A DNA stretch of 7,182 nucleotides from Flavobacteriaceae bacterium. Its GTDB lineage: Bacteria; Bacteroidota; Bacteroidia; Flavobacteriales; Flavobacteriaceae. The position numbers and the translations under genes are program-made. Each line of letters begins with the position of its first letter. Position 1 is the stretch's first letter. The notes under the pieces are model-generated. The model made no database searches. It worked only from the letters and a program-made list of their open reading frames with translations, and was not told the origin of the DNA. Of this stretch, positions 1-6,475 are shown piece after piece. Location of the stretch: the NCBI GenBank assembly GCA_949507465.1, contig CATEMS010000268.1, forward strand, positions 1 through 7,182. The letters run 5' to 3'.

Positions 1-606
1 ACCACACATAGGATCAATAAAATCTGACTGCCCATTCCAACCCGCTTTTAAGATAATGCCTGCTGCCAAGACTTCGCTAATGGGGGCTATAGTGTTAGCA
101 ACTTTGTAACCCCGCTTGTGCAGTGATTGTCCAGAACTGTCTAAAGACACAGTACAAATATTTCTATCTATATGGATATTAATTCTTAATGTTGGGTGGT
201 CTAGATCAACATTGGGTCTATCTCCTTCCATATCTCTAAAGCGATCTACGATAGCATCTTTAGCTTTTAGAGAAATATACTGAGAATGTGTGAAGTAGTT
301 AGAAAACACTGTTGCATCAACAGCTAGAGAGCCTTTTACGTCCATATACTTCTGCCAATTGATAGCATACACCTTTTGATAAAAGTCTTCTTCTTTAAAG
401 ACATTAAAGGCTGTGATGGGTTTTAAGATTTTAATGGCAGTTCTACAACATAGGTTTGCTTTATACATAAAACCGGTGTCTCCCTCAAAAGATACATTAC
501 GAACCCCAATCTCTATATTGGAGGCTCCAAGCTGTCTTAGCTCTTGGGCTAATAATTCTTCAAGACCAAACAAGGTCTTGGCAACCATCTTAAAATTTTT
601 TGTCAT
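1..606 (-). CDS. rlmL: THUMP-domain 23S rRNA methyltransferase, RlmL-like (N-terminal part)
   Basis: Partial gene: 202 codons read leftward from ATG at 606-604 to the window edge, with no stop. It is an N-terminal fragment of a cytosolic class I SAM-dependent RNA methyltransferase of the RlmL/YpsC group. In E. coli the RlmL activity makes m2G at position 2445 of 23S rRNA. Residues about 45-155 fit a THUMP RNA-binding domain. The linker motif SLHKRGYK (161-168) and the downstream APISEVLAAGII stretch are family hallmarks. The last residues, FIDPMCG (196-202), begin the DPMCGSGT SAM-binding motif I, so the catalytic domain lies off the window. The start is fixed by an in-frame TGA at 615-613 with no other ATG between. 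The symbol assumes the short bacteroidete form, which lacks the RlmK half of the E. coli fusion. The family call is secure, but the exact target base is inferred. Confidence 0.9.
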   Translation of the reverse strand, partial: MTKNFKMVAKTLFGLEELLAQELRQLGASNIEIGVRNVSFEGDTGFMYKANLCCRTAIKILKPITAFNVFKEEDFYQKVYAINWQKYMDVKGSLAVDATVFSNYFTHSQYISLKAKDAIVDRFRDMEGDRPNVDLDHPTLRINIHIDRNICTVSLDSSGQSLHKRGYKVANTIAPISEVLAAGIILKAGWNGQSDFIDPMCG

Positions 607-627
607 AACTTTTCATTCATTCTCCTG

Positions 628-635
628 CAAAAATA
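628..635 (-). promoter_or_regulatory. Putative -7 box for the rlmL-like gene
   Basis: Read on the minus strand this is TATTTTTG, a full match to the Bacteroidota -7 consensus TAnnTTTG, ending 21 nt before the ATG at 606. No TTG at the expected -33 spacing (17-23 nt) is visible; the nearest is 26 nt away. The call therefore rests on the -7 box and its position. Confidence 0.45.
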
Positions 636-653
636 CAGTATTTTAGCACTGTA
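634..653. promoter_or_regulatory. Inverted repeat in divergent promoter region (candidate operator)
   Basis: A perfect 6-bp dyad, TACAGT then 8 nt then ACTGTA, sits in the 57-bp gap between the divergent rlmL-like and methyltransferase genes. Its left arm touches the minus-strand -7 box (628-635), and its spacer covers an imperfect plus-strand -7 box (TATTTTAG, 639-646, one mismatch). A regulator bound here could affect both genes. The arms are short, so a chance origin is possible, and no cognate regulator is in view. Confidence 0.3.
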
Positions 654-663
654 AAATCATACA

Positions 664-1401
664 ATGCAAAAAGAAGATACAAGTTGGTTTGCCTCATGGT
701 TTGATAGTCCGTATTATCATATCCTATATAAAAATAGAGATGATACTGAAGCTGCAAATTTCATGAATAGACTTACAGAAAATTTACAGTTAAATCCTGC
801 CAGCAAAATTTTAGATCTTGCCTGTGGTAAAGGGAGACACTCTAGGTATTTGGCAAGCTTAGGATATGATGTAACAGGCATAGATTTATCTAGCAAAAGT
901 ATTGCATATGCAAAGAAATTTGAAAAAGAAAACCTACATTTTGCAGTCCACGACATGTGTGTACCCTACAAAAAGGGAGGCTTTACGAGTGTATTTAATT
1001 TATTTACAAGTTTTGGATATTTTGATAATGAGCAAGATAACCTTACAACCATAAAGGCCATTAAAACGAATTTATCAAACAATGGGTTGGCTGTTATAGA
1101 TTTTTTAAATGTGGCATATGTTACCGCAAACTTGGTCAAAAGTGAAATTAAAATAGTAGAGGGCATCACATTTCAAATAAAAAGAGAAATAAGTAATGGA
1201 TACATACACAAACACATATCCTTCTCTGCGAACAATAAAAAACATCAGTTCACAGAAAAAGTAAGAGCATTTACACTAGAGGATTTTAAAAATTATTTTA
1301 AAGATGCTGGTCTAGATTTAAAACAAACCTTTGGCGATTATCACCTAAATCCTTTTAATGCTGCTACATCTGAAAGATTAATTCTTATTTTTGGCGTATG
1401 A
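664..1401 (+). CDS. Class I SAM-dependent methyltransferase
   Basis: Complete 245-residue cytosolic protein with a Rossmann-type methyltransferase fold. SAM-binding motif I is ILDLACGKGRH (49-59). The acidic end of strand 2 is VTGIDLS (70-76), whose Asp should bind the ribose of SAM. Motif IV lies near FNLFTSFGYFD (111-121), and a post-motif segment, GLAVIDFLNV, at 141-150. The N-terminal WFASWFDSPYYHILYKN (8-24) is a recurrent signature of a bacteroidete subgroup annotated only as methyltransferase-domain protein. The substrate is unknown: nothing indicates RNA, protein or small molecule. The length is normal for a single-domain enzyme. The gene overlaps the next one by 4 nt and is divergent from an rRNA methyltransferase gene. 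No Shine-Dalgarno sequence precedes the ATG, as is common in Flavobacteriia. The methyltransferase call is firm; the specific role is open. Confidence 0.93.
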   Translation: MQKEDTSWFASWFDSPYYHILYKNRDDTEAANFMNRLTENLQLNPASKILDLACGKGRHSRYLASLGYDVTGIDLSSKSIAYAKKFEKENLHFAVHDMCVPYKKGGFTSVFNLFTSFGYFDNEQDNLTTIKAIKTNLSNNGLAVIDFLNVAYVTANLVKSEIKIVEGITFQIKREISNGYIHKHISFSANNKKHQFTEKVRAFTLEDFKNYFKDAGLDLKQTFGDYHLNPFNAATSERLILIFGV

Positions 1402-2066
1402 TATATGTAGCTTTATTCCTTGCTGTATTTGTAGGATATGGTATCGCTTTATTTCTCAATGATGAAAAAGCACATCAACTATCGCTGCCTCTCGCCTTTA
1501 GTGGAGCTTTTTTATTGGCGGTTACCATATTTGAATTACTCCCAGAGGTGTACCAATCTTCAAACACATATGTGGGGCCTTTTATTATGGTGGGTATATT
1601 GCTTCAAATATGTTTAGAGTTTTTGAGCAAAGGAGCTGAGCATGGGCATATTCATATACATAGCGAGAACAAAACTTTTCCTTGGTTGCTTTTTTGTAGC
1701 CTATCCATACACGCGTTGTTTGAAGGGTTTCCAGTTGCAGGGCACTCAAGTATTTTCATTGGTATTTTGGTTCACAAGATTCCTATCGCGATGATACTAT
1801 CCTTCTTTTTTATCAAAGCAAAATATCCTTTAAGTACCATACTGTCATTTCTAGTTTTATTTGCTAGCATGACACCACTTGGCAGTTGGTTTTTGGTAAA
1901 TAACCCAGATGTGATGGTATATAATGATGAGCTAAACGCCATATCAATTGGTATATTCTTACATGTTTCTACTACAATATTGTTTGAGAGTAGTAAGGAT
2001 CATAAATTCAATTTAGCCAAACTAAGTACCATAATTACTGCCATACTTGTTGCCTACTTTATTTAA
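1398..2066 (+). CDS. ZIP-family divalent metal transporter
   Basis: Complete 222-residue inner-membrane protein with about eight hydrophobic segments (roughly 2-20, 30-49, 57-76, 95-113, 118-139, 145-166, 180-197, 206-222), as in ZIP transporters that import Zn(II), Fe(II) or Mn(II). The loop after TM3 holds the His-rich EHGHIHIH (81-88), the family's variable metal-binding loop. TM4 has HALFEG (105-110) and TM5 has HKIPIA (126-131), matching the HxxxEG and H(K/E/N)xP positions that form the transport site. H105, E109 and H126 fit the first metal site. Positions that carry a second site in the bacterial ZIPs of ZupT type are A106, K127 and I130, so that site looks absent. The start ATG overlaps the methyltransferase stop (ATGA), suggesting translational coupling. 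The family is clear. The metal is not predictable, and I withhold zupT because the signature differs from ZupT. Confidence 0.9.
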   Translation: MIYVALFLAVFVGYGIALFLNDEKAHQLSLPLAFSGAFLLAVTIFELLPEVYQSSNTYVGPFIMVGILLQICLEFLSKGAEHGHIHIHSENKTFPWLLFCSLSIHALFEGFPVAGHSSIFIGILVHKIPIAMILSFFFIKAKYPLSTILSFLVLFASMTPLGSWFLVNNPDVMVYNDELNAISIGIFLHVSTTILFESSKDHKFNLAKLSTIITAILVAYFI

Positions 2067-2067
2067 T

Positions 2068-2090
2068 TTTATTAGCTACTAGCTAATAAA
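2068..2090 (+). terminator. Hairpin directly after the ZIP gene
   Basis: A perfect 10-bp inverted repeat, TTTATTAGCT, a 3-nt loop ACT, then AGCTAATAAA, begins 2 nt after the ZIP stop codon. It may end or protect the methyltransferase-ZIP transcript. It is not a classical Rho-independent terminator: the stem is AT-rich and no T-run follows. An RNA-stabilising 3' end, or a protein-binding palindrome, is equally possible. Confidence 0.4.
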
Positions 2091-2151
2091 TACTAGGTAC
2101 AATACTCCTTTGCAACAATAGCAAAACAACCTTTTATTAATCAAAAGTAAA

Positions 2152-2167
2152 GGGGTTATTAAACCTC
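2152..2167. other. Small hairpin in the ZIP-VCBS gap
   Basis: GGGGTT, loop ATTA, AACCTC can pair over 6 bp, including one G-T wobble. No T-run follows on the plus strand; on the minus strand TTTACTTTT follows, but no minus-strand gene ends here. The rest of the 2067-2290 gap shows no open frame or RNA gene that I recognise. Confidence 0.2.
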
Positions 2168-2244
2168 AGAAAAAAGCAATAGAAATCCTTAAATACCTGA
2201 TGCAAAACACACATAAATAGCACTGTTTATCCACTAAAGCAGTT

Positions 2245-2274
2245 TTCATTAGAGATAAAAAATCTCTATTTTTG
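2245..2274 (+). promoter_or_regulatory. Putative Bacteroidota promoter for the VCBS gene
   Basis: TATTTTTG at 2267-2274 matches the -7 consensus TAnnTTTG exactly. A near-match TTC to the -33 TTG lies at 2245-2247, with a 19-nt spacing. Transcription would start at about 2280, giving a leader of only about 10 nt before the ATG at 2291. The first T of the -7 box is the last base of an AGAGAT-AAAAA-ATCTCT inverted repeat (2251-2267), which fills most of the spacer between the two boxes. Confidence 0.55.
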
Positions 2275-2290
2275 GTCAAAACTATTGTTG

Positions 2291-5200
2291 ATGAAAATTT
2301 ACCTTACACTTATTATCGCTTTTACATTAAGCTTTTGTACAGATACAAAAAAGCAGTCTGAGAGTACTCCCACAAAATCTAATGAAGTGGAGATAAAAAA
2401 AGAAGATCCCTTATTCTCCTTGGTGCCAAGTAGTGAATCTGGAATAAATTTTAATAACTTTAATAAAGAAAATAACGCCTATAATTATTTTGCCTATGAG
2501 TACTTTTATAATGGAGGCGGAGTAGCTACTGCAGACTTCAATAATGATGGCCTATTAGACATCGTATTTACTGCAAATATGGCCTCAAACAGGCTCTATA
2601 TCAACAAAGGTAATTTTACATTTCAAGATATTACCCAAACCGCTGGAATCAATTCAAATACCCAAGATTGGTGTACTGGGGTTACCATAATTGATATAAA
2701 CAATGATGGTTTCCAGGATATCTTTATATCCAGATCTGGGTGGTTTGAAAATGATCAGCAATACAAACTATCTAACTTATTGTTTGTAAATAATAAAGAC
2801 CTAACCTTTACAGAGAGTGCCTCCAAGTACGGATTTACAGATCAATCAAGATCAAATCAAGCATGTTTTTTTGATATGGATAATGATGGTGATTTAGACA
2901 TGTATCTTATTAACAACCCTAAAAAACACACTAAAACTAGAGAATATAAAAATGGAGACATCAGATTAGTAGATGTTGGCAGCACTTATCAGGATAGTGA
3001 TAAATTATATGAAAATAAAAACGGAAAATACTTTGACATAACAAAAAAAGCGGGTTTAGTAAATTCAGATTATGGACTAGGTATTGTAGCTGCAGACTTA
3101 AATAGTGATGGGTACCAAGATTTATACATTGCCAATGATTACTCAAAGCCAGATGCGGTGCTTATTAACAAGGGTAACGGAACTTTCAAAAATACTACAG
3201 ATCAAACCCTTAAGCATATGTCTAAATTTTCTATGGGAGTAGATATTGCAGATATCAATAATGACGGACTCATAGATATATTTAATTCTGAAATGCTTGG
3301 TCAAGACAACTATTCAAAAAAAGTAAATATGGCCTCGATGAATCCAAAACTTTACTGGGGTTTTGTAAACTCTGGTTATCACTACCAAGACATGCACAAT
3401 AGTTTGCAATTAAACAACGGAAACAACACTTTTAGTGAAATATCATGGATGGCAAATGTAGCCGAAACAGACTGGTCTTGGTGTCCACTCATTGCAGATT
3501 TTGATAACGATGGATACAAAGATATATTTGTTACAAATGGAATTAAAAGAGAGGTATTTAATAAAGATTTTAATAACAAACAAGGTAAGGGACTTACAGA
3601 AAACCCATCACTTTTTGAGGGAGCTATAAGTTTTTTGCCTGCAAAAAAATCTTTCAATGCAATGTTTAAAAATAATGGTGATTTAACCTTTACTGATAGC
3701 GCGATGGATTGGGGATTAAAAACACAAGCTTTTAACTCTAACGGGGCAGCATACGCAGATCTTGATAATGATGGAGATCTAGATTTAATTCTAAACAACA
3801 TAGAAGAAAAAGCGGCTATTTATAAAAATAATGCTTCTGCACAGAAAAATTCCTTAACACTCACCCTAACACAAAAAGGAAACATTTCTTATGGAGCAAA
3901 TGTGACTATTATTCAGGGTACAAACAAGCAAACCTCATACATTACAAATACAAGAGGTTTTCAATCTGTTTCTGACCATAGATTGCATTTTGGTGTCGAT
4001 ACAAGAACTAAAATTGATTCTGTCTTAATTACATGGCCAAACAACAAAAAAAGCTTGTACATGGATCTATCTGCCAATGTAAATCACACCATCAGGTATG
4101 AAGATGCAATCTTTACAAACTTTACAAACAAAGCTACAACTCCAATGTTTAGTGATGTAACAAATGAGATAGGTATTGGTTCAAAACATCAAGAAAACGA
4201 ATTTGATGATTATATCGCAGAAATTTTACTGCCTCATAAATTATCTCAAGAAGGCCCTTTTGTTGATGTTGCTGATGTGAATGGTGATGGTTTGGATGAT
4301 TTTTATCAAGGAAATGGTGTTGGTCATTCAGGGGTATTATACTTACAAAATACAAATGGTTCTTTTACAAAATCAAGACAGAGAGCTTTTGAAAGAGATA
4401 AAATGAGTGAAGATTTAGGTGTTTTATTTTTTGACTTTGATCAAGATGGAGATAAAGATTTATATGTGGTAAGCGGAAGTAATGAGCATGATTTAAAAAG
4501 CAGGCTGCATCTTGATAGGTTATACAGAAATGATGGGCAAGGAAATTTCTCAAAAACATCGGGTGTTCTACCAACTGTTAATGCAAGTGGTAGTTGTGTA
4601 AAAGCATCAGATATAGATAATGATGGAGATTTAGATCTTTTTATAGGAGGGTTTCAAACACCTGGATACTATCCACAAGCGGGAGAGAGTCAACTGCTAA
4701 TTAATAATAATGGTGTATTTAAAAATGAAATCATTAGCCGTAGTGATGGTATGAGTACTGTTGGAATGGTTAAAGATGCTGTATTTGCAGACATAAATAA
4801 TGATAACCAAGATGATCTTATAGTAGTAGGACATTGGATGGCCATTGAAATTTATATAAACAATAATGGTTTTTTTGAAAACCAAAGTAAAACATACGGT
4901 ACAGACAAGAATATAGGATGGTGGAACACCATTACCGCCAAAGACTTAGATAAGGATGGAAATCTAGATTTGTTGGCCGGTAACCTAGGAACCAACACCA
5001 AACACAAGGCTACAAAAGAACAGCCTTTTGTAATAATGGCAAAAGATTTTGACTCAAACGGAACCAACGACATCGCTCTTGGTTATTATAATGACAATCA
5101 ATTATATCCTGTTAGAGGACTTCAATGTTCTTCAGAACAAATACCTAGTATCAAGGCAAACGTAAGTTCTTATGCAGAATTTGGCAGCCTAACTTTTGAT

Positions 5201-5611
5201 CAGGTCTATAGTAATTTTGATACCAACAATGCCACCACACACAAAGCAACTTACTTTGAGAGTGCGCGATTGGAACTTAAAAACAATCAATATACCTACA
5301 CCCCACTCCCAAAAAGATCTCAAGTTGCACCTACAAACGCCATGATGGTTTTAGATGTTGATTCTGATGGTGAAAATGAAATTATCTCAGTGGGGAACCA
5401 TTTCCCGGTTGAGGTGGAAACGGGAAGGTATGATGCCCACATTGGCAGTGTTATGACCAACGATTTAAAAACTGTTTCATTACAAAACTCTGGATTCTTT
5501 AATGATAAAGACGCTAGGGATATTGATGTGATTACTATCAAAGGAAATAAACACATCATGGTAAGTAACAACAGAGATCGTATTGAGTTTTTTAAAATCA
5601 AGATACGCTAA
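2291..5611 (+). CDS. VCBS/FG-GAP repeat surface lipoprotein with ASPIC/UnbV domain
   Basis: Complete, 1106 residues from ATG 2291. An in-frame TTG at 2285 is possible but lies almost on the predicted transcript start, so the ATG is preferred. A hydrophobic signal (3-15) ends in LSFC with Cys16, followed by polar TDTKKQSES, suggesting a lipoprotein; Phe just before the Cys is atypical. Fourteen FG-GAP/VCBS repeats carry calcium-type DxDxDG loops (or variants), beginning at D82, 135, 195, 269, 321, 403, 490, 662, 715, 774, 834, 885, 919 and 1022. Between repeats 7 and 8 is an ASPIC/UnbV domain (about 525-590) with RGFQSVSD (555-562), RLHFG and ITWPN. The pattern suggests two seven-bladed beta-propellers flanking it. 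Relatives of this size in Bacteroidetes are often encoded beside SusC/SusD glycan-uptake genes, implying an outer-membrane or extracellular binding role. No such genes are here, so the ligand is unknown. No type IX secretion C-terminal domain is evident. Confidence 0.92.
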   Translation: MKIYLTLIIAFTLSFCTDTKKQSESTPTKSNEVEIKKEDPLFSLVPSSESGINFNNFNKENNAYNYFAYEYFYNGGGVATADFNNDGLLDIVFTANMASNRLYINKGNFTFQDITQTAGINSNTQDWCTGVTIIDINNDGFQDIFISRSGWFENDQQYKLSNLLFVNNKDLTFTESASKYGFTDQSRSNQACFFDMDNDGDLDMYLINNPKKHTKTREYKNGDIRLVDVGSTYQDSDKLYENKNGKYFDITKKAGLVNSDYGLGIVAADLNSDGYQDLYIANDYSKPDAVLINKGNGTFKNTTDQTLKHMSKFSMGVDIADINNDGLIDIFNSEMLGQDNYSKKVNMASMNPKLYWGFVNSGYHYQDMHNSLQLNNGNNTFSEISWMANVAETDWSWCPLIADFDNDGYKDIFVTNGIKREVFNKDFNNKQGKGLTENPSLFEGAISFLPAKKSFNAMFKNNGDLTFTDSAMDWGLKTQAFNSNGAAYADLDNDGDLDLILNNIEEKAAIYKNNASAQKNSLTLTLTQKGNISYGANVTIIQGTNKQTSYITNTRGFQSVSDHRLHFGVDTRTKIDSVLITWPNNKKSLYMDLSANVNHTIRYEDAIFTNFTNKATTPMFSDVTNEIGIGSKHQENEFDDYIAEILLPHKLSQEGPFVDVADVNGDGLDDFYQGNGVGHSGVLYLQNTNGSFTKSRQRAFERDKMSEDLGVLFFDFDQDGDKDLYVVSGSNEHDLKSRLHLDRLYRNDGQGNFSKTSGVLPTVNASGSCVKASDIDNDGDLDLFIGGFQTPGYYPQAGESQLLINNNGVFKNEIISRSDGMSTVGMVKDAVFADINNDNQDDLIVVGHWMAIEIYINNNGFFENQSKTYGTDKNIGWWNTITAKDLDKDGNLDLLAGNLGTNTKHKATKEQPFVIMAKDFDSNGTNDIALGYYNDNQLYPVRGLQCSSEQIPSIKANVSSYAEFGSLTFDQVYSNFDTNNATTHKATYFESARLELKNNQYTYTPLPKRSQVAPTNAMMVLDVDSDGENEIISVGNHFPVEVETGRYDAHIGSVMTNDLKTVSLQNSGFFNDKDARDIDVITIKGNKHIMVSNNRDRIEFFKIKIR

Positions 5612-5663
5612 AGATAAAAGACTGCCTATACCAATAATATATAATTTACTGTTTCTAGAATGT

Positions 5664-6359
5664 TTACTCAGGTACTTTTACATCCCAATGAGAGGATAGT
5701 TCTAGAAAATCTATCTTGAAAAATGGATCTTGTCTTTCTAAAATTTCTGCTTGGAAGGAACGTTCTAAAATATCTTCAATCAAGTAATCCTCCTTTACCT
5801 GATATGGAGTATATTCTTGCTTTAAAGAAATATCAAACAGATTGGCTGTGGTGTTATACCAAAAGGCCCTCCAAGAGGTTCTTAATTCCTTGACCAAGTC
5901 ATAGGCAGTTACGCCTGTTTGTCTATGAATCAACTTAACAAGTATCTGCCCCTCTGTTGTGGTTAGTTTTTTTAATTTTTCAGAAAACTCCTGTTCAATA
6001 TATTTTTGAATGCGCTTGGTGTATATTTTTGCTTGGCGTTTTTTCTTGATGGTTTCTAGGCGGCTGGTCATGGTAAGAAGTCTTTCTGAGGCTAGTTTTG
6101 CGTATGGATATACTTTACGTGTTTTTCGCCTTAAGATAAGATACTTACGCCTATCTACTGCATTGTTAAATGATAGCTTATTTAGCAGCACAACTTCATC
6201 TAAATCTATATACTCTCGGGGTATAGTATCACCCTGAATAATATAATAATGGGAAGCAATAGAGTCTTTTTTTTGAGCCTTATTTACCTCTGAGATTTGA
6301 GCGTTGCAGAGTAAACCGCTGAAAAAGAAACATATATATGTAACATGTAATAAGTTCAT
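5664..6359 (-). CDS. DUF4294 exported protein of unknown function
   Basis: Complete 231-residue protein. The N-terminus MNLLHVTYICFFFSGLLCNA is a signal-peptide-like segment with likely cleavage after Ala20 (NA|Q), typical of Bacteroidetes exports, though its n-region lacks Lys or Arg. The mature part begins with a variable stretch (21-38), then YYIIQGDTIPREYIDLDEV (38-56). A Lys/Arg-rich helical region follows (69-131: DRRKYLILRRKTRKVYPYAK and onward). The most conserved-looking block is LTTTEGQILVKLIHRQTG (132-149), then WRAFWYNTTANLFDI (163-177). This order matches DUF4294, a Flavobacteriia-centred family with no known function. No catalytic motif stands out, and the protein would sit in the periplasm. 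It converges on the VCBS gene 52 nt away and diverges from the M42 peptidase gene. The start is the first ATG after an in-frame TAG at 6389-6387. Confidence 0.85.
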   Translation of the reverse strand: MNLLHVTYICFFFSGLLCNAQISEVNKAQKKDSIASHYYIIQGDTIPREYIDLDEVVLLNKLSFNNAVDRRKYLILRRKTRKVYPYAKLASERLLTMTSRLETIKKKRQAKIYTKRIQKYIEQEFSEKLKKLTTTEGQILVKLIHRQTGVTAYDLVKELRTSWRAFWYNTTANLFDISLKQEYTPYQVKEDYLIEDILERSFQAEILERQDPFFKIDFLELSSHWDVKVPE

Positions 6360-6398
6360 AAAAATTGATTGTATGACAAGGTATGTCTAAAACCATTT

Positions 6399-6406
6399 CA
6401 AAAATA
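6399..6406 (-). promoter_or_regulatory. Putative -7 box for the DUF4294 gene
   Basis: On the minus strand this reads TATTTTTG, an exact TAnnTTTG match, ending 39 nt before the ATG at 6359. No TTG is found 17-23 nt upstream of it, so only half of the promoter is supported. Confidence 0.4.
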
Positions 6407-6441
6407 ATAAAATCAAGGTGCAGACTTCGCTAATAATTATC

Positions 6442-6449
6442 TAATTTTG
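6442..6449 (+). promoter_or_regulatory. Putative -7 box for the M42 peptidase gene
   Basis: TAATTTTG matches TAnnTTTG exactly and ends 26 nt before the ATG at 6476. A -33 TTG is not present; GTG at 6418-6420 lies at a 21-nt spacing. With the minus-strand box at 6399-6406 it makes this 116-bp gap a divergent promoter region. Confidence 0.4.
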
Positions 6450-6475
6450 AGATTCAAATTAAAAAAACATACTTC

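Noticed and set aside
69..81. 13-bp sequence AGACTTCGCTAAT repeated at 6422-6434
   Set aside because: One copy is inside a coding region and one is intergenic. A 13-bp match between two places in 7 kb is not surprising by chance, and there are no further copies or target-site structure.
413..646. Plus-strand open frame of 77 codons
   Set aside because: It lies antisense to the rlmL-like gene, whose protein is clearly conserved, and its own translation shows no recognisable domain.
2128..2157. Imperfect inverted repeat AACC-TTT / AAAGG-GGTT
   Set aside because: The arms pair only with two unpaired G residues and a long loop; too weak to call a hairpin.
3382..3801. Minus-strand open frame of 139 codons inside the VCBS gene
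   Set aside because: It is a shadow of the repeated Asp/Asn/Gly codons read in reverse; its Ser/Leu-rich product resembles no family I know.
5612..5663. Possible bidirectional terminator between the convergent genes
   Set aside because: Only the short palindrome TTCTAGAA (5653-5660) and AT-rich sequence are present; there is no GC stem with a T-run on either strand.
6010..6237. Plus-strand open frame of 75 codons
   Set aside because: It is antisense to the conserved DUF4294 gene, with no motif or promoter of its own.
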